A stretch of 64,000 nucleotides of DNA from Pseudoalteromonas rubra (GTDB taxonomy: Bacteria > Pseudomonadota > Gammaproteobacteria > Enterobacterales > Alteromonadaceae). Under the pieces are notes generated by a model. The model was not told the DNA's origin and searched no databases. It was given only the letters and a program-made list of their open reading frames with translations. The DNA lies in NCBI RefSeq assembly GCF_005887095.1, contig NZ_PNCI01000017.1, forward strand, positions 1 to 64,000. Direction: 5' to 3'. Below are positions 36,270-47,368 of the stretch, in pieces; the first letter of the stretch is position 1, and every line of letters begins with the position of its first letter. Made by a program: the position numbers and the translations under genes.

Positions 36270-39200
36270 TAATTTGCCTCCCGTTTACTAGCTGTCCAGT
36301 GTTAAAGTGAGGACCCTGATTCTGAATATTTCCAGGCCCGTGAAAGTGACCGGCTGAGTCATATCGTATAAACAGGTCTCTGAACCCTCCTTGACCATTT
36401 GGCATCCGGAAGATTTCTACAAAACCAGGTTGCGTTCTTCCACTTCTATCTATATTTGGCAATGTGCTTGTAGGCCTCATATTCATCGGTATATTTAGTG
36501 ATCTTCTAGCCGCGCGATATGCCGCCAAAGGGCCCCCACCAAGAGGTGTCAAGTTCAAAGGTGGTGCCCCTTTAAGACCAGTTAGGTGCTGCTCTAATAG
36601 CCTTATGTTTTGCATCGTTAAGGGGCCTCTACCTCTTGCCATTGTAAAATGTGGATCAAGTTGCTTTATCTGATTCGTTAATTGATTCACTCGAGCATTT
36701 ATGAACCTTTGAAATTGATTGTACTCTCTCCTTGCTCTTCTGTTACCATTAAACGCTTGACCAAAAGCGGCGGTGGTTGCACCATTAGAAAACTTACCAC
36801 CTGTAATTTCAGATATTGTTCCACCTACGATAGCTGCCACTGCAATACGAGCAGCATCCCACTCAACTCCCTGATCGATACCAACTATTCCATTAATATC
36901 AAGCCCTTTCGTAAACCCGGCACTCCAAAAACCATGACCAAACTTTCCGCCTTGCAGTTCGGATATTATCCCGCCGGTGACTGCATGCGTAGCAACATGG
37001 CCCACACCACCAGTTTTCCAGAAAGCACCACCTGTGCCATCAAATGCGTCTCCTATCTGCTTGAATGCTTCCGCCGAAACAGCTGCAATCGCCCCAGCTT
37101 TGAATGCCTGTGATGAAGAGCCGCCCATAGCGCGAGTAAAGTTGTAGCTCCAGTAAGCAGAGCCGGCTGGGCCTGCAAACTTGTAGAAAACAATATTACC
37201 TACAATGTTGGTCAAAGTAGCTCCAAAAATCTTTGTAGAAGCTCTGATGACATTTCGTAGCACCTTTTTGAATGGCTTTGAGAATTCGATCAAATACCCA
37301 CTCGGATCCGTATATGACAGCGGATTATTCAACACATAACTAAACGCATTGTAATTTTGAAGGTTTGTAGGCGCCTGCACCACAGGATCCGCCTGCATAA
37401 AGCGGCCTGTGCTTGAGTCATAGATCCGACCATTCATATGAATGATGCGGTTGTCATTGCCTATCTTGACGGGTTCATGGCCGGTATAACCACGGAAGTT
37501 ATCAGATACCATATCGAAGATACGCTGCGCCGTTGAAAAGTTCTGCGCATCAACCAGGTTTTGAGGTCCCTCATACTTTTGGGCACCAAATACATCATAG
37601 GAATAACGGGCCAGTAACTCGTAGTTACGATTTGCGATTGCAATAACCGAGCCCTGATGGTCGGTAAACATCCACTGTATGGCGCCATTGCCATTCATAA
37701 AGTACTTTTGTTGCGCATCGTTGCCGATATAGCGCTTAATGAATGGCGTATTGTCGCCGCTTTCCTTGGAGCTTACGGTCAGCTCCAGCGCACCAACGTA
37801 ATAGACGGTCTGGTTTTCATCTACGCGCTTATAACGGCGATTATTCGCATCGTAATTAAAGCGTACAACTTTACCATCAACGGTGATGTTAGCCGCTTTG
37901 TTTCGTGCTGTGTACTCAATGCTACGATAATCAGCACCGTCTATATACAGCTTGGTTTGATTACCATTTTTGTCATAGGCAAACCGTTCTGTCACCGTTC
38001 TGTCTGTGTCCGCCGAAGCAGATTGCAGGCCAATATCAGCGCTAAACAGTTGATCTCCCGGAGGAAGGATGGGATCAATAGGAGGCGGAAAAATAACTGG
38101 CGTTGAACTGCAGCTGCTATCAACATCCCCGCTATTGTAAGAGCGACTTGTTATGGCATGTCTGGGCGCTTCACCCTGGCCATAATACTGAGACCACTTC
38201 TCATTAATCACTGTACAGCTACCATTTAAGTCGGAACTGCGAAAGTTCGCTTTAGACCTTAAGTTGCCACTGGCATCGTATCTGAACAATTCCTTATTCT
38301 CGATATGTGTCACCCTGTTCAGCAAATCATACTCATAATTTTGCTCGGGTAACGCAATCTGTGCGCGACTCAGTAAATTGCCCAGGCCATCAAAGCTGTA
38401 AGAATCAGCCTGAATATGACGATAGTTTGTACTTTCAATGGTTTTAACCATACCGGCATCGTCATACGACACCGCCATGATTGCGTTACCTTTCTTATAC
38501 TGGGTAACTTGCCCACGAGCATTCAGCGACTGTACCTCATAGTATTGCTGAGCGTACTGCCCTTCTCGCGCTTCATGTTTTTGTGCAATCAGGCCGTGCT
38601 GGTAAGTATTTTTCACTCCCCGGGCATCGATGTATTCGCCGTTTTCCATCCTGCGATAGTCGTCAAACTGATAGCTGACCCTGCCAAATTCATCATAGGC
38701 TATTTGTTGGATCACACATTTGGAAGAAAGCGGATTAGAGAGGTCCGGACTCGGAGTGTCCGGATCATTGTAACCTTGTTTAATCCGTAAATCGTTCAGA
38801 CGCATGTTGAATGCTACCCCTTCAGTACAGTGCTGTGTTTCCAGCGCCGTCAATGTTGCGGCTGCACGCCCAAAGGTATCGTAGTAGTAGTATTGTGCCC
38901 AGTTATCACCCTGAGTTGCAGACTGTAACTGGTGCACATTCTCAGCCAGGGTACCAAAGTGCCATTGACTCTCGCCTTCATACACAATGTCGGTCTGTTC
39001 AATGTGGGTTGAGTTGGCACTCGTGCTGTCCGGCTGCGTATGCCACTGACGAACTTTGCGTCCTAACAGATCATACTCAATATGCGTTGCAACGCCACGC
39101 GCATCGGTTTGCTTGATTAGCTCTCCAAACGCATTGTACTCATAGCTCCAATCGCCACGGTCGACATCTTTTGTGGATCCCTTACGGCCCAGCAAGTCGT

Positions 39201-42200
39201 AGCTATTGTCGACCAGAATCATATTGTCTGCGGACGAATCGACCGTCAGTTGGTTACCGCGACTGTCATAGGTGTATTGCAGAACATTGCCTTTGGCATC
39301 GGTGACTAACTCAATCTGCCCAAGCGCATTCTTGGTGGTCGTGGTTGTTTGCTTACCAGTAGAGACACCAGCACCAGTCAGCTCAACCGTGCTAACCAGA
39401 TCATTCTGAATATAGGTTGTTGTCACCTTACTATTGTTATCTGTAGTAGACGTTACACGGTCAAAGACATCATAGTTGTACGTCACTTCAGAACTCCCCG
39501 GCGCCTGTTGCATCAGAGCACGGCCGTACTGATCATGCTCTACTTTCGCATTAAGCCAGGTCCCCAGAACAGTGATAGTGCTGGTTTTATAAACCCTCCC
39601 CACTCTGTCCATGAATTGTTTCTCAACCAATTCACCATTGACAACTTTATTGACCTGAGCAACACACTTGTCACTGTCCTGACAGGCAGTTAGATACTGA
39701 TAGCTTTGCGTACCCGATGCACTATAGGTACCAATTTTTGAACCAAATACATCGTATAGAGTGGTGATCTTTGTGCCGTTAACAGACAACACTTCAGTTG
39801 CCTGTCCGAAGACATTGCGCGCCTTAACTTCAGTGCCCTTTGCCCAAACTATATCATCTTCATCAGCTTCCGTATCTGCCTCTGACAGTTCCTCTTTACT
39901 GGCTTTTTGTCTTGAGTACCGTGCGTATCTGCCCTCTGAATCATAAATGGTTTCAGTGATCCGGGTTTGTTTTTCTTCGTCGCCACACCCACTGTTTGAG
40001 GTGCTCTTTTGCAACAGATTACCCAAGGCATCATATTGATAGCTGGTTGTCAGTTCATACTCACACCCTTTGCCTTTTGCAATCGTCTCGCTTTCAAGCA
40101 TATACGCATTAGCGTGGCTGGCACCATAATAAGTAAAGTCTGACGTCAGCGTATGAGTCGCCGTATCATCGGCTGAATGCGTAACCGTTGATGAAACCAG
40201 ACGACCACGCTTCTTATAGGCGTCAGTTGCGCCATAATTGTTGCTGGTCGTCACACTTGATAACGGGCTGGTCACGCTTAAGCTGTCAATCTCGTGCCAG
40301 GCTGCATCATTGTATAAATCAACAATGGGCGTGTCGCGATTATCCACTAGCTGTTGAGAAACGGTTTTAGTGACATTACCAAACTCGTCCTGCTCGGTTT
40401 CGGTGCTCGAACACTGACTTGAACCAATTGTCGAATCAGTATTCATATTGATCCGACTGCTACACTCTTTCGACAGTCGATTATAAACCCGATACGTTCG
40501 CCCTGAATTATGCTGGTTGGGTTTTAAGTAATAGTCGTTCACCGCACTACTGATCACCGTGCCATTGAACGCTTTAATGGTTCTGGCTGGCATACCTGTT
40601 AGTGGAAATGCCTGATGATAACGCGTAGTTGTACTAAACTGCTGACCGTCTTTGATATTGACAGTAGTCAGGGCTTTAAAGCCAAGCATGCCTCGACCAC
40701 CAAACTGTACTTGTGCTCCTTCATAACTGTATTCAACAGCGCTTGTCAAAGTATCATCAGTATAACTTGGGCTATCTGTCTCAACCCGCGATACCAGCAC
40801 CATAGACCCACCGTTGATAGGCGTTACTTTCAAGCCCTGGGATTTAAATGTGTTGTTATCTTCCTTATCCTCTGCAAAACGAGGTACTCCATGTGCTGAT
40901 GAAGAAGGTTTATAGACAGCCTTATCAGACATTAGTGCATAGTCTATTTGAGTCTTGTTACCATAACCTTGGGTGATACCTGACAAATACCCTTCATAAG
41001 GTGATTGATCCAGGTTGAATTTCACCAGCACCTTGTCACCGGTTCTAAACATCAGATCAGGTACACCATCGCGATTGTAGTCGCTGAAAAACGCGGTATC
41101 CCCTTTGTCCAATTGCATATAAGGCGTCAAAAATGGCGTGTAACTTGGTGTTTTAACGAACTGTTCTTGCGCAACTTGCCACACAAATTGCACCCAGCTA
41201 TGGGAATTTGACTGGCTATGCTCAACCGGGAAGTACAGCTCTGTTTGGCCGTCTTTATTGACATCCATCACCATTGGCGCAATTTTTTCGCTTATTAGAC
41301 CCTCACGATGTGGAACCGTTTTAGACCAGTCAATATGTGAGAAGTCGAACGAAACACGCTCACTCGACTTGTTCAATAGAACACGCCAGCCCTTTACTTC
41401 ATTGGGATAACGTATCGTGTTGAGATAAATAAAATCAATTAGCCCATCACCATTGACATCCGCGGGCGTGAGATGCTCGATATGATTTGCTCCAGTATTA
41501 GTCACTGGGTCCGAATCAAACATCTTCAAGCTGCCATTCCCGGTCACCCCCTGATTCACATTGACATAGATATGGCTTGCTTCACCTTCATCACAATTAT
41601 TACCAGGACACTTAAGCGACACAATATCCGCCAATCCATCGAAGTTTACGTCCATTGCATACCAGGGCGTATTCTTCTGGGTCATCTGCGAGTAGTCACC
41701 CGGTCTATTTGAATTGGCAACGCGAGGCTCTAAGAATTCGTTTGTCACAGGGTCGTAAAACGCGACAAAAATCTCATTTTTATCATTGAACTTAGCATGC
41801 CACTTACTCTCACCAGGCAAACGCACTTCTTTTTGCTGGAATACCAGATCGGCATAACCATCGCCATTAAAATCAGCAAACCTGCTGTTCTTGATAAATG
41901 GCCCATAGCTGTCAGATAGAGGTAAAGGCGACCACTCAATCGACCCTAAGTTTAAAGACGCGCGTGTCCAGTAGTAAGCATTGGTTTTGTGATTGCCATT
42001 GTGGTTATCTTGCAGGCTGATCCACAACGACTGCTTGCCATCACCATTGGCATCAACTGCCTGCATATCCACCACGTCTGAATTGTCATAACGGGATATT
42101 TTACTACATGCAACTTGGCTTGCTGGTTCAAAGGTATTGCCTTCCCAGAGACATAGTTCGTATTGTTTATCTCCGATTTTTTCCAGAGTAGCGACTTCTG

Positions 42201-45200
42201 CAGTACCATCGCCCTGAGCGTCGATCAGCGTCATGGCTGCCAGTTTGTTATCCCCTGATGGCGCGAAGACCTCGGCATACGATTTGTACTTTATGTCACT
42301 GGCAAACGGTGTGTAGTCAAATTCTACCGGGAGTTTACATATCTGGTTACGACACTGCATGATACTCCTCAGTGTACGCAGGCCATTATTCTCAGTATTA
42401 AATGCCAGTGAATAGTCACTTAACTCAAAGCCGTTGTGATTAGTTACTCTGATCCCCTCCAGATGTGCGGCCTGGGTCAGCTTGGCACCGTCAATGTAGC
42501 TTGTGCGGTAACTATCTGTTGCAGAGTAAGAAAACTGCACAGTATTGCCGCTATACTCAATCGTACTCAGTACTTTCTCGTTGCTACCAAGCTTCTGTCC
42601 ATCTGACGCTTCCTTTGCATAGGTGTAATTGATGGAAGTTTCATCGTTTTGCAGGTTATCTGTTACCTTTCGGATCATCCAGGTCAGTACATGCTCTTGT
42701 TCTTCGCTATCAACAATACGTACTTCACTGTTTTCAGTACCTCCGTAGTACTTGTATGAACCGTCTTTGCCCATGACGACAAACATATTTAACCCGGTCT
42801 CTGGGTTGTTGGTCAAAATAATCGTCTGGTGACTCTCAATCTCAGTTTCATAGGTAGCGATCGTCGCAAGGCCGTCAATAGATTCATCCACATCCAGCTT
42901 GATCAGGCGCTGACCGTCTAAACAAAAGCGATCTTCATCACTCAGGGTTAACCCTTTGAACTGACCATCCTGAGCCAAAGTCTGGCGACAGCGTGCGACA
43001 CTGGATGAGGCATTTAAACTCCAGCCCAGTGCTATGCTTGTACGGGGCGTTTGAGAGTTGTAATCAAGACTGACTGACGGTTTAACGCCCGTAATACCGA
43101 CTGGTAACTCTATCGGTACATTGTAGGCCGCCGACCCTGACTCAGTTACACGGAAGCTACCCATAGTTGGGGTGAAGCGGGCGTGCGTTGACAGCACATC
43201 CATTGACGGCGCATTATTCTGCGCCTGTACAAATGGCAATGAAATACTGGTTGGTGCAGTCTGAGTGCTGTCATTGATCAACACTCGCTCCTCATTGGAG
43301 AAGTTATTACTACAATGCAATACTCTTGGATTTCCTTCCAGGGCCACACGGACACAGGCTTTAACCTTAAAGCGATATTCGCCATTGTCATAGGCATTTA
43401 CCCAAGAGGTACTATCACCTGTTACTGGCCCTTCTGTCGCACTTTGTGCTGGAATAACCTCGGCCCGGTAGTAATCCTGATTGTGCTGTGACACATAGAG
43501 CTCATATTCCTCAACAAGCGAATCCGAGGACATGGTCAGTTCAACCGTACCACCTCCGTTGTTGTTCAGGGTAAGCGACGGTGCACTAATCCCATCAGCC
43601 GCATCAACCGGGTTAGTCCCTAGCTCAATCTCAACCTGATCGCTTAACCCATCTTTGTCTGAGTCATAGTCATAGTGGCAGTCATTCACCACACGACAAT
43701 AGTCATAGAAGTAGTCGAGTAAATTGAATGTGGCATTATCATACTGGCTTCTGGCCGCGCCTGCTTCCAGCAGTGTAATAAACACTTCAGCGCGGGTAAC
43801 ACCTGATCTGAGCTGGGCAACCCAGTATGCCTGATCGCCTCCTCCCAAAATTTCGTCGCCAGTCAGTGTACCCAGGAAATACTTGAACAGAGTGTTGATA
43901 AACACGACATCATCGGCATTCGCCAAGTCAGGATTGGCGTTTATTAGAGCACTGATAATTTCATTAAACGAATATCCGTTGTCATACAGATATGCCAGCA
44001 GGCTTAATTGATCTTTACTCGGTGCGCGCTGCAGCAGCACCAGCATGGCTTTGGTCAGGGCGACTAGCTGGGTATGTTCCTGATTGGGCTGCCAGCGGCT
44101 ACTTTCCCATTGTGCAATCTGCTCTTTGAAGGCGTCATGTAATACCCCCAGATCGCGCCACTTAATCGCATTCGCAGAAATCATTTCTCTGTCAATAACG
44201 TGCAGTTCACCGTCTGCCGTTTTAACATAGATCTGTCCTGATGCAGCAACATCTACCTGATGATTGATACCAGCGGGGAACGCATATTGCCACTGTACAT
44301 GGCCCGTTTGCTTATCCAGTGAATACAGATTGCTATCCATGGAACCCACGTACAAATTGCCGTCCTGATCCAATTGTGCAGTGGCGATAATTGGACCTTT
44401 TGTGGTAAACAGCCAGTCCTGCACTTTTCTCAGAGAGTCAGTGCGCTGTTTTGGCCTGTGCCGGAACTTGTAAAACTGATGGTTCTCTGAGCCAAAATAA
44501 ACATGATCATCGTCAGCAATACTTTCAACCAAAGGACTCGCAGTCACTCTGGCAGGAATATCATCGCGTCCACTGTTGTTGGTTTGTGGTTCAAGCTTAA
44601 CGCCCTTTTGCCACTGGTCGTTAAATGCGCTGTAAACTTGTACCCCATTATCTATGCCTTCATACATGTATCCGTTGTCACTTATGGTGATCGGATTAGC
44701 GAGCAGATCAGGCTGACCGCTGCTACCTGTGGCGTCCGCGATCAGCATGCTCTGCAGATATGTCCCACCTTTTGATACACCATTGGTAGCAGACACATGT
44801 AAGCCACCCTGTGCCAGCCCCGTCAGAACTTTACTGTCAAACCAGGCCGTCACCGTATTGTTTTGAACACTGTATCTGGTTGCTTGCGCCTGTTCGCCCG
44901 TGGTACGGATCCTGACCTTTATGCGGCTGTCTGTCCCACCCAGGAACAAGCCGGTCACATGCAAGGCACATTCTGTTTGCGGACATTCAGCGCCAGTCAC
45001 AGACTGTAATATGGGTGCCATATGAGTCACAGTGATCTGTTGACCAGCTGTACAGGCATCCATGTTGTTACACGCGATCAGCTCATAGGTAAACTGACCC
45101 TGTTGCGGCTGACTTACGGTGTACTGCCGCGCGGTTAACTTTCCGGACACCTGATTCGGTTTACGGCTTTTATCACTTGGCAAGCCAGCCCAGGTATTTA

Positions 45201-47367
45201 CTTTGTAGTATTCAGTCACCCCGTCTGCATTGTCAGGCCAGCGTAATGTATAGCTGCCGCCTACTTGCCGTTGATAATCATAAAAACGCGGAGGGATCGG
45301 CTCGTCAGTTGGATGCGCAATCGGGACAGGGCCTTCTATTACCTCATCACCGAAGACTCTATTCGGGTTATTCGGGAGGTAATTGACCGGTGTCACTTTA
45401 AACGTCACCTCCTGACCATGTAGAGCGGGCGTTGTATTAAGGACATAGGTTAATTTAAACACATTAGGACCGACGACTAGGGTCTCGCTATCGTACTCAA
45501 CACGACTATCATTTAGATACGCTTTTATTTCTAGTTCTTTGGTATTCGTAAAACCTTCCAGTGTGAGCTTTACACCGCCTTCCACTCTGCCAGACTTAAG
45601 TATGAGGCCAGAAGGTGTTGGCGGCACAATATGTTCAACCGCAATATTGCCCAGCTTATTAGTAATGGACGCACCGGTGTTGTCTGTCAGCGTCAGCTGA
45701 ATTTCTTGTTCACCTATCCGATTTGCAGACCAGGTAAGGGTCACTTCCTCGGCTTCGTTTTGTGAGTCTGTGTGTGGCAGTGTAATCGGCAACTGCGGCT
45801 GCACATCCACGGATTGAGTAACATTATTACTAGCGAGCCTGAGGCTGGTGATGCTATCGGAGCTGGCAGAAAAAGCAGCCACTATAATTTTTGCCGTTAC
45901 CGTCTCGCCTACCCGAATTGGGTTTGAAGACCCAGCTGGCGGCTCGGATACCGCAAAAGAGAAACGATCTTTAAATACCAGCAGGTGGTTGACCGGGGTA
46001 TTTAACCCTAAACCCAGTGCATCTTTGGCCTGAACCGACACATACCACTGATTGGAGTTAGCCAGGCCATTCACGCCATTGTAAGAAAAGTCAACGGCAC
46101 AGTCGCCGGTCGCTGGTGCATTTGAAAAATTGCATTGTTCTAGCTGTTTTGCACAGGCACTGACTGATGGTTCGCTGCTGCCTTTTGAATTCAGGCAGAT
46201 CGTTATTTGTGCCAAACCACTGGCATCACTGGCGGATGCCGTGACACTCACGGTTTCATCTTTAAAAACGGCCGCTGGCAAAGCATTCAAACTGGCACTG
46301 GGGGCAAAATTAAAGCTGACCGAATCGGTTTTTTCCACCGCTTCGTCTTTGTTGTCACTGACACTGACAGTTACAGCAAATTGATCGCTGCCCTGGTCGG
46401 GAGTTGCTGTGATTGGCACCTCGTCGCAGCTTATGCTGCTCGCCGAGACCTCGCAATAATCGCTGTCCTTGTAGCTAACCCCGTTGATTTTAAAGGTGTC
46501 GAGGTTCAGCTGATTGTAAGACAGAGTATTGGGATCCGTGATGCTAAACGACACTAAGGCATCGTCACCAGGCATCAGCTCATTATTATTTTTTATAGTG
46601 ATATCAGAAATAGTCGGCGCGGAATTGAGCTCTAAAACCCGTAAACGTACGCTTTTAACTGCGAGAACGCCGTATTTGTCTGTCGCCCACGCTACCCATT
46701 CGTGATCACCAAAAGAAAGCGTATTCGCTTTGTAACTTTTGTTGCAACTGAGGCTAGATGTGCCTGAATTAGTACATTTGTTAACTTCCTTATTACCTTT
46801 TTTGATAACTATCTTCTTCAAATCTCCGCCCCCATCACTGGCGGCAAAGCGTACCGTCAAGGCCTGATTTCTGTAGATGTTACTATGGTCTATACTAGTA
46901 AAAACAGGGGCGGTCTTTTCCTTATAGGTGACCTCCATGGTGCAAGTATGTTCCTGTTCACTGTCATAATCATCTTGAGGCGATTCCGATGACGACATTG
47001 CTTTTATATGAAGAGTGTGTTTGCCAAATTCAGGCAGGCTTTTTAAATAAAGGTGAGGTAAAACATCACGATTTCCCCCTCCATAGTCTTTTACGGTGCT
47101 ATCGCCCCAAGCCCAGTTTTCTCGTGACAGTGTCGTGGTACCAATTTTTACTTCTGTAATACCATCAAATGTAACTTCATAACCGCTTGTATCATAAGAC
47201 TCTCTGATTACCATATTAGTGAGGTCGATTTTGTAGTCCCCAACGCCAGATACAAATGACAGGTCGGTTGCATTGGTACATTTACCCGCCATAGCGGATG
47301 CTGACATCCCGCTTATTAAAGCAAGCGCTAACACCATACTGGCTTTCGTTTTCATTGTTTTTTTCAT
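36244..47367 (-). CDS. Giant Sec-exported SpvB/RHS polymorphic toxin
   Basis: This 3707-aa protein is the largest gene in the window. Domains in order: signal peptide (about 1-28); several Ig/fibronectin-like domains (about 30-790); an IPT-like domain (about 786-870); a PQQ-type propeller (about 890-1075, with GNLYVGSMDSNLYSLDKQTG); a DUF4214-like helical domain (about 1093-1213); a calcium-type DYDSDKDGLSD segment (about 1230-1255); a fibronectin-like domain; a SpvB-like domain (about 1400-1700); FG-GAP repeats (about 1710-2110); YD/RHS repeats (about 2250-3020); the RHS core ending SYTDPSG (about 3355); the GGKF junction (about 3446-3536); and a 165-aa tip. The tip holds GHFHGPG, GPHFN and a terminal HYGH. 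These His-rich motifs suggest a nuclease-type toxin, but I cannot name the family. The start follows the upstream gene's stop by one base. Confidence 0.85.
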   Translation of the reverse strand: MKKTMKTKASMVLALALISGMSASAMAGKCTNATDLSFVSGVGDYKIDLTNMVIRESYDTSGYEVTFDGITEVKIGTTTLSRENWAWGDSTVKDYGGGNRDVLPHLYLKSLPEFGKHTLHIKAMSSSESPQDDYDSEQEHTCTMEVTYKEKTAPVFTSIDHSNIYRNQALTVRFAASDGGGDLKKIVIKKGNKEVNKCTNSGTSSLSCNKSYKANTLSFGDHEWVAWATDKYGVLAVKSVRLRVLELNSAPTISDITIKNNNELMPGDDALVSFSITDPNTLSYNQLNLDTFKINGVSYKDSDYCEVSASSISCDEVPITATPDQGSDQFAVTVSVSDNKDEAVEKTDSVSFNFAPSASLNALPAAVFKDETVSVTASASDASGLAQITICLNSKGSSEPSVSACAKQLEQCNFSNAPATGDCAVDFSYNGVNGLANSNQWYVSVQAKDALGLGLNTPVNHLLVFKDRFSFAVSEPPAGSSNPIRVGETVTAKIIVAAFSASSDSITSLRLASNNVTQSVDVQPQLPITLPHTDSQNEAEEVTLTWSANRIGEQEIQLTLTDNTGASITNKLGNIAVEHIVPPTPSGLILKSGRVEGGVKLTLEGFTNTKELEIKAYLNDSRVEYDSETLVVGPNVFKLTYVLNTTPALHGQEVTFKVTPVNYLPNNPNRVFGDEVIEGPVPIAHPTDEPIPPRFYDYQRQVGGSYTLRWPDNADGVTEYYKVNTWAGLPSDKSRKPNQVSGKLTARQYTVSQPQQGQFTYELIACNNMDACTAGQQITVTHMAPILQSVTGAECPQTECALHVTGLFLGGTDSRIKVRIRTTGEQAQATRYSVQNNTVTAWFDSKVLTGLAQGGLHVSATNGVSKGGTYLQSMLIADATGSSGQPDLLANPITISDNGYMYEGIDNGVQVYSAFNDQWQKGVKLEPQTNNSGRDDIPARVTASPLVESIADDDHVYFGSENHQFYKFRHRPKQRTDSLRKVQDWLFTTKGPIIATAQLDQDGNLYVGSMDSNLYSLDKQTGHVQWQYAFPAGINHQVDVAASGQIYVKTADGELHVIDREMISANAIKWRDLGVLHDAFKEQIAQWESSRWQPNQEHTQLVALTKAMLVLLQRAPSKDQLSLLAYLYDNGYSFNEIISALINANPDLANADDVVFINTLFKYFLGTLTGDEILGGGDQAYWVAQLRSGVTRAEVFITLLEAGAARSQYDNATFNLLDYFYDYCRVVNDCHYDYDSDKDGLSDQVEIELGTNPVDAADGISAPSLTLNNNGGGTVELTMSSDSLVEEYELYVSQHNQDYYRAEVIPAQSATEGPVTGDSTSWVNAYDNGEYRFKVKACVRVALEGNPRVLHCSNNFSNEERVLINDSTQTAPTSISLPFVQAQNNAPSMDVLSTHARFTPTMGSFRVTESGSAAYNVPIELPVGITGVKPSVSLDYNSQTPRTSIALGWSLNASSSVARCRQTLAQDGQFKGLTLSDEDRFCLDGQRLIKLDVDESIDGLATIATYETEIESHQTIILTNNPETGLNMFVVMGKDGSYKYYGGTENSEVRIVDSEEQEHVLTWMIRKVTDNLQNDETSINYTYAKEASDGQKLGSNEKVLSTIEYSGNTVQFSYSATDSYRTSYIDGAKLTQAAHLEGIRVTNHNGFELSDYSLAFNTENNGLRTLRSIMQCRNQICKLPVEFDYTPFASDIKYKSYAEVFAPSGDNKLAAMTLIDAQGDGTAEVATLEKIGDKQYELCLWEGNTFEPASQVACSKISRYDNSDVVDMQAVDANGDGKQSLWISLQDNHNGNHKTNAYYWTRASLNLGSIEWSPLPLSDSYGPFIKNSRFADFNGDGYADLVFQQKEVRLPGESKWHAKFNDKNEIFVAFYDPVTNEFLEPRVANSNRPGDYSQMTQKNTPWYAMDVNFDGLADIVSLKCPGNNCDEGEASHIYVNVNQGVTGNGSLKMFDSDPVTNTGANHIEHLTPADVNGDGLIDFIYLNTIRYPNEVKGWRVLLNKSSERVSFDFSHIDWSKTVPHREGLISEKIAPMVMDVNKDGQTELYFPVEHSQSNSHSWVQFVWQVAQEQFVKTPSYTPFLTPYMQLDKGDTAFFSDYNRDGVPDLMFRTGDKVLVKFNLDQSPYEGYLSGITQGYGNKTQIDYALMSDKAVYKPSSSAHGVPRFAEDKEDNNTFKSQGLKVTPINGGSMVLVSRVETDSPSYTDDTLTSAVEYSYEGAQVQFGGRGMLGFKALTTVNIKDGQQFSTTTRYHQAFPLTGMPARTIKAFNGTVISSAVNDYYLKPNQHNSGRTYRVYNRLSKECSSRINMNTDSTIGSSQCSSTETEQDEFGNVTKTVSQQLVDNRDTPIVDLYNDAAWHEIDSLSVTSPLSSVTTSNNYGATDAYKKRGRLVSSTVTHSADDTATHTLTSDFTYYGASHANAYMLESETIAKGKGCEYELTTSYQYDALGNLLQKSTSNSGCGDEEKQTRITETIYDSEGRYARYSRQKASKEELSEADTEADEDDIVWAKGTEVKARNVFGQATEVLSVNGTKITTLYDVFGSKIGTYSASGTQSYQYLTACQDSDKCVAQVNKVVNGELVEKQFMDRVGRVYKTSTITVLGTWLNAKVEHDQYGRALMQQAPGSSEVTYNYDVFDRVTSTTDNNSKVTTTYIQNDLVSTVELTGAGVSTGKQTTTTTKNALGQIELVTDAKGNVLQYTYDSRGNQLTVDSSADNMILVDNSYDLLGRKGSTKDVDRGDWSYEYNAFGELIKQTDARGVATHIEYDLLGRKVRQWHTQPDSTSANSTHIEQTDIVYEGESQWHFGTLAENVHQLQSATQGDNWAQYYYYDTFGRAAATLTALETQHCTEGVAFNMRLNDLRIKQGYNDPDTPSPDLSNPLSSKCVIQQIAYDEFGRVSYQFDDYRRMENGEYIDARGVKNTYQHGLIAQKHEAREGQYAQQYYEVQSLNARGQVTQYKKGNAIMAVSYDDAGMVKTIESTNYRHIQADSYSFDGLGNLLSRAQIALPEQNYEYDLLNRVTHIENKELFRYDASGNLRSKANFRSSDLNGSCTVINEKWSQYYGQGEAPRHAITSRSYNSGDVDSSCSSTPVIFPPPIDPILPPGDQLFSADIGLQSASADTDRTVTERFAYDKNGNQTKLYIDGADYRSIEYTARNKAANITVDGKVVRFNYDANNRRYKRVDENQTVYYVGALELTVSSKESGDNTPFIKRYIGNDAQQKYFMNGNGAIQWMFTDHQGSVIAIANRNYELLARYSYDVFGAQKYEGPQNLVDAQNFSTAQRIFDMVSDNFRGYTGHEPVKIGNDNRIIHMNGRIYDSSTGRFMQADPVVQAPTNLQNYNAFSYVLNNPLSYTDPSGYLIEFSKPFKKVLRNVIRASTKIFGATLTNIVGNIVFYKFAGPAGSAYWSYNFTRAMGGSSSQAFKAGAIAAVSAEAFKQIGDAFDGTGGAFWKTGGVGHVATHAVTGGIISELQGGKFGHGFWSAGFTKGLDINGIVGIDQGVEWDAARIAVAAIVGGTISEITGGKFSNGATTAAFGQAFNGNRRARREYNQFQRFINARVNQLTNQIKQLDPHFTMARGRGPLTMQNIRLLEQHLTGLKGAPPLNLTPLGGGPLAAYRAARRSLNIPMNMRPTSTLPNIDRSGRTQPGFVEIFRMPNGQGGFRDLFIRYDSAGHFHGPGNIQNQGPHFNTGQLVNGRQINDGGHYGH

Positions 47368-47368
47368 G

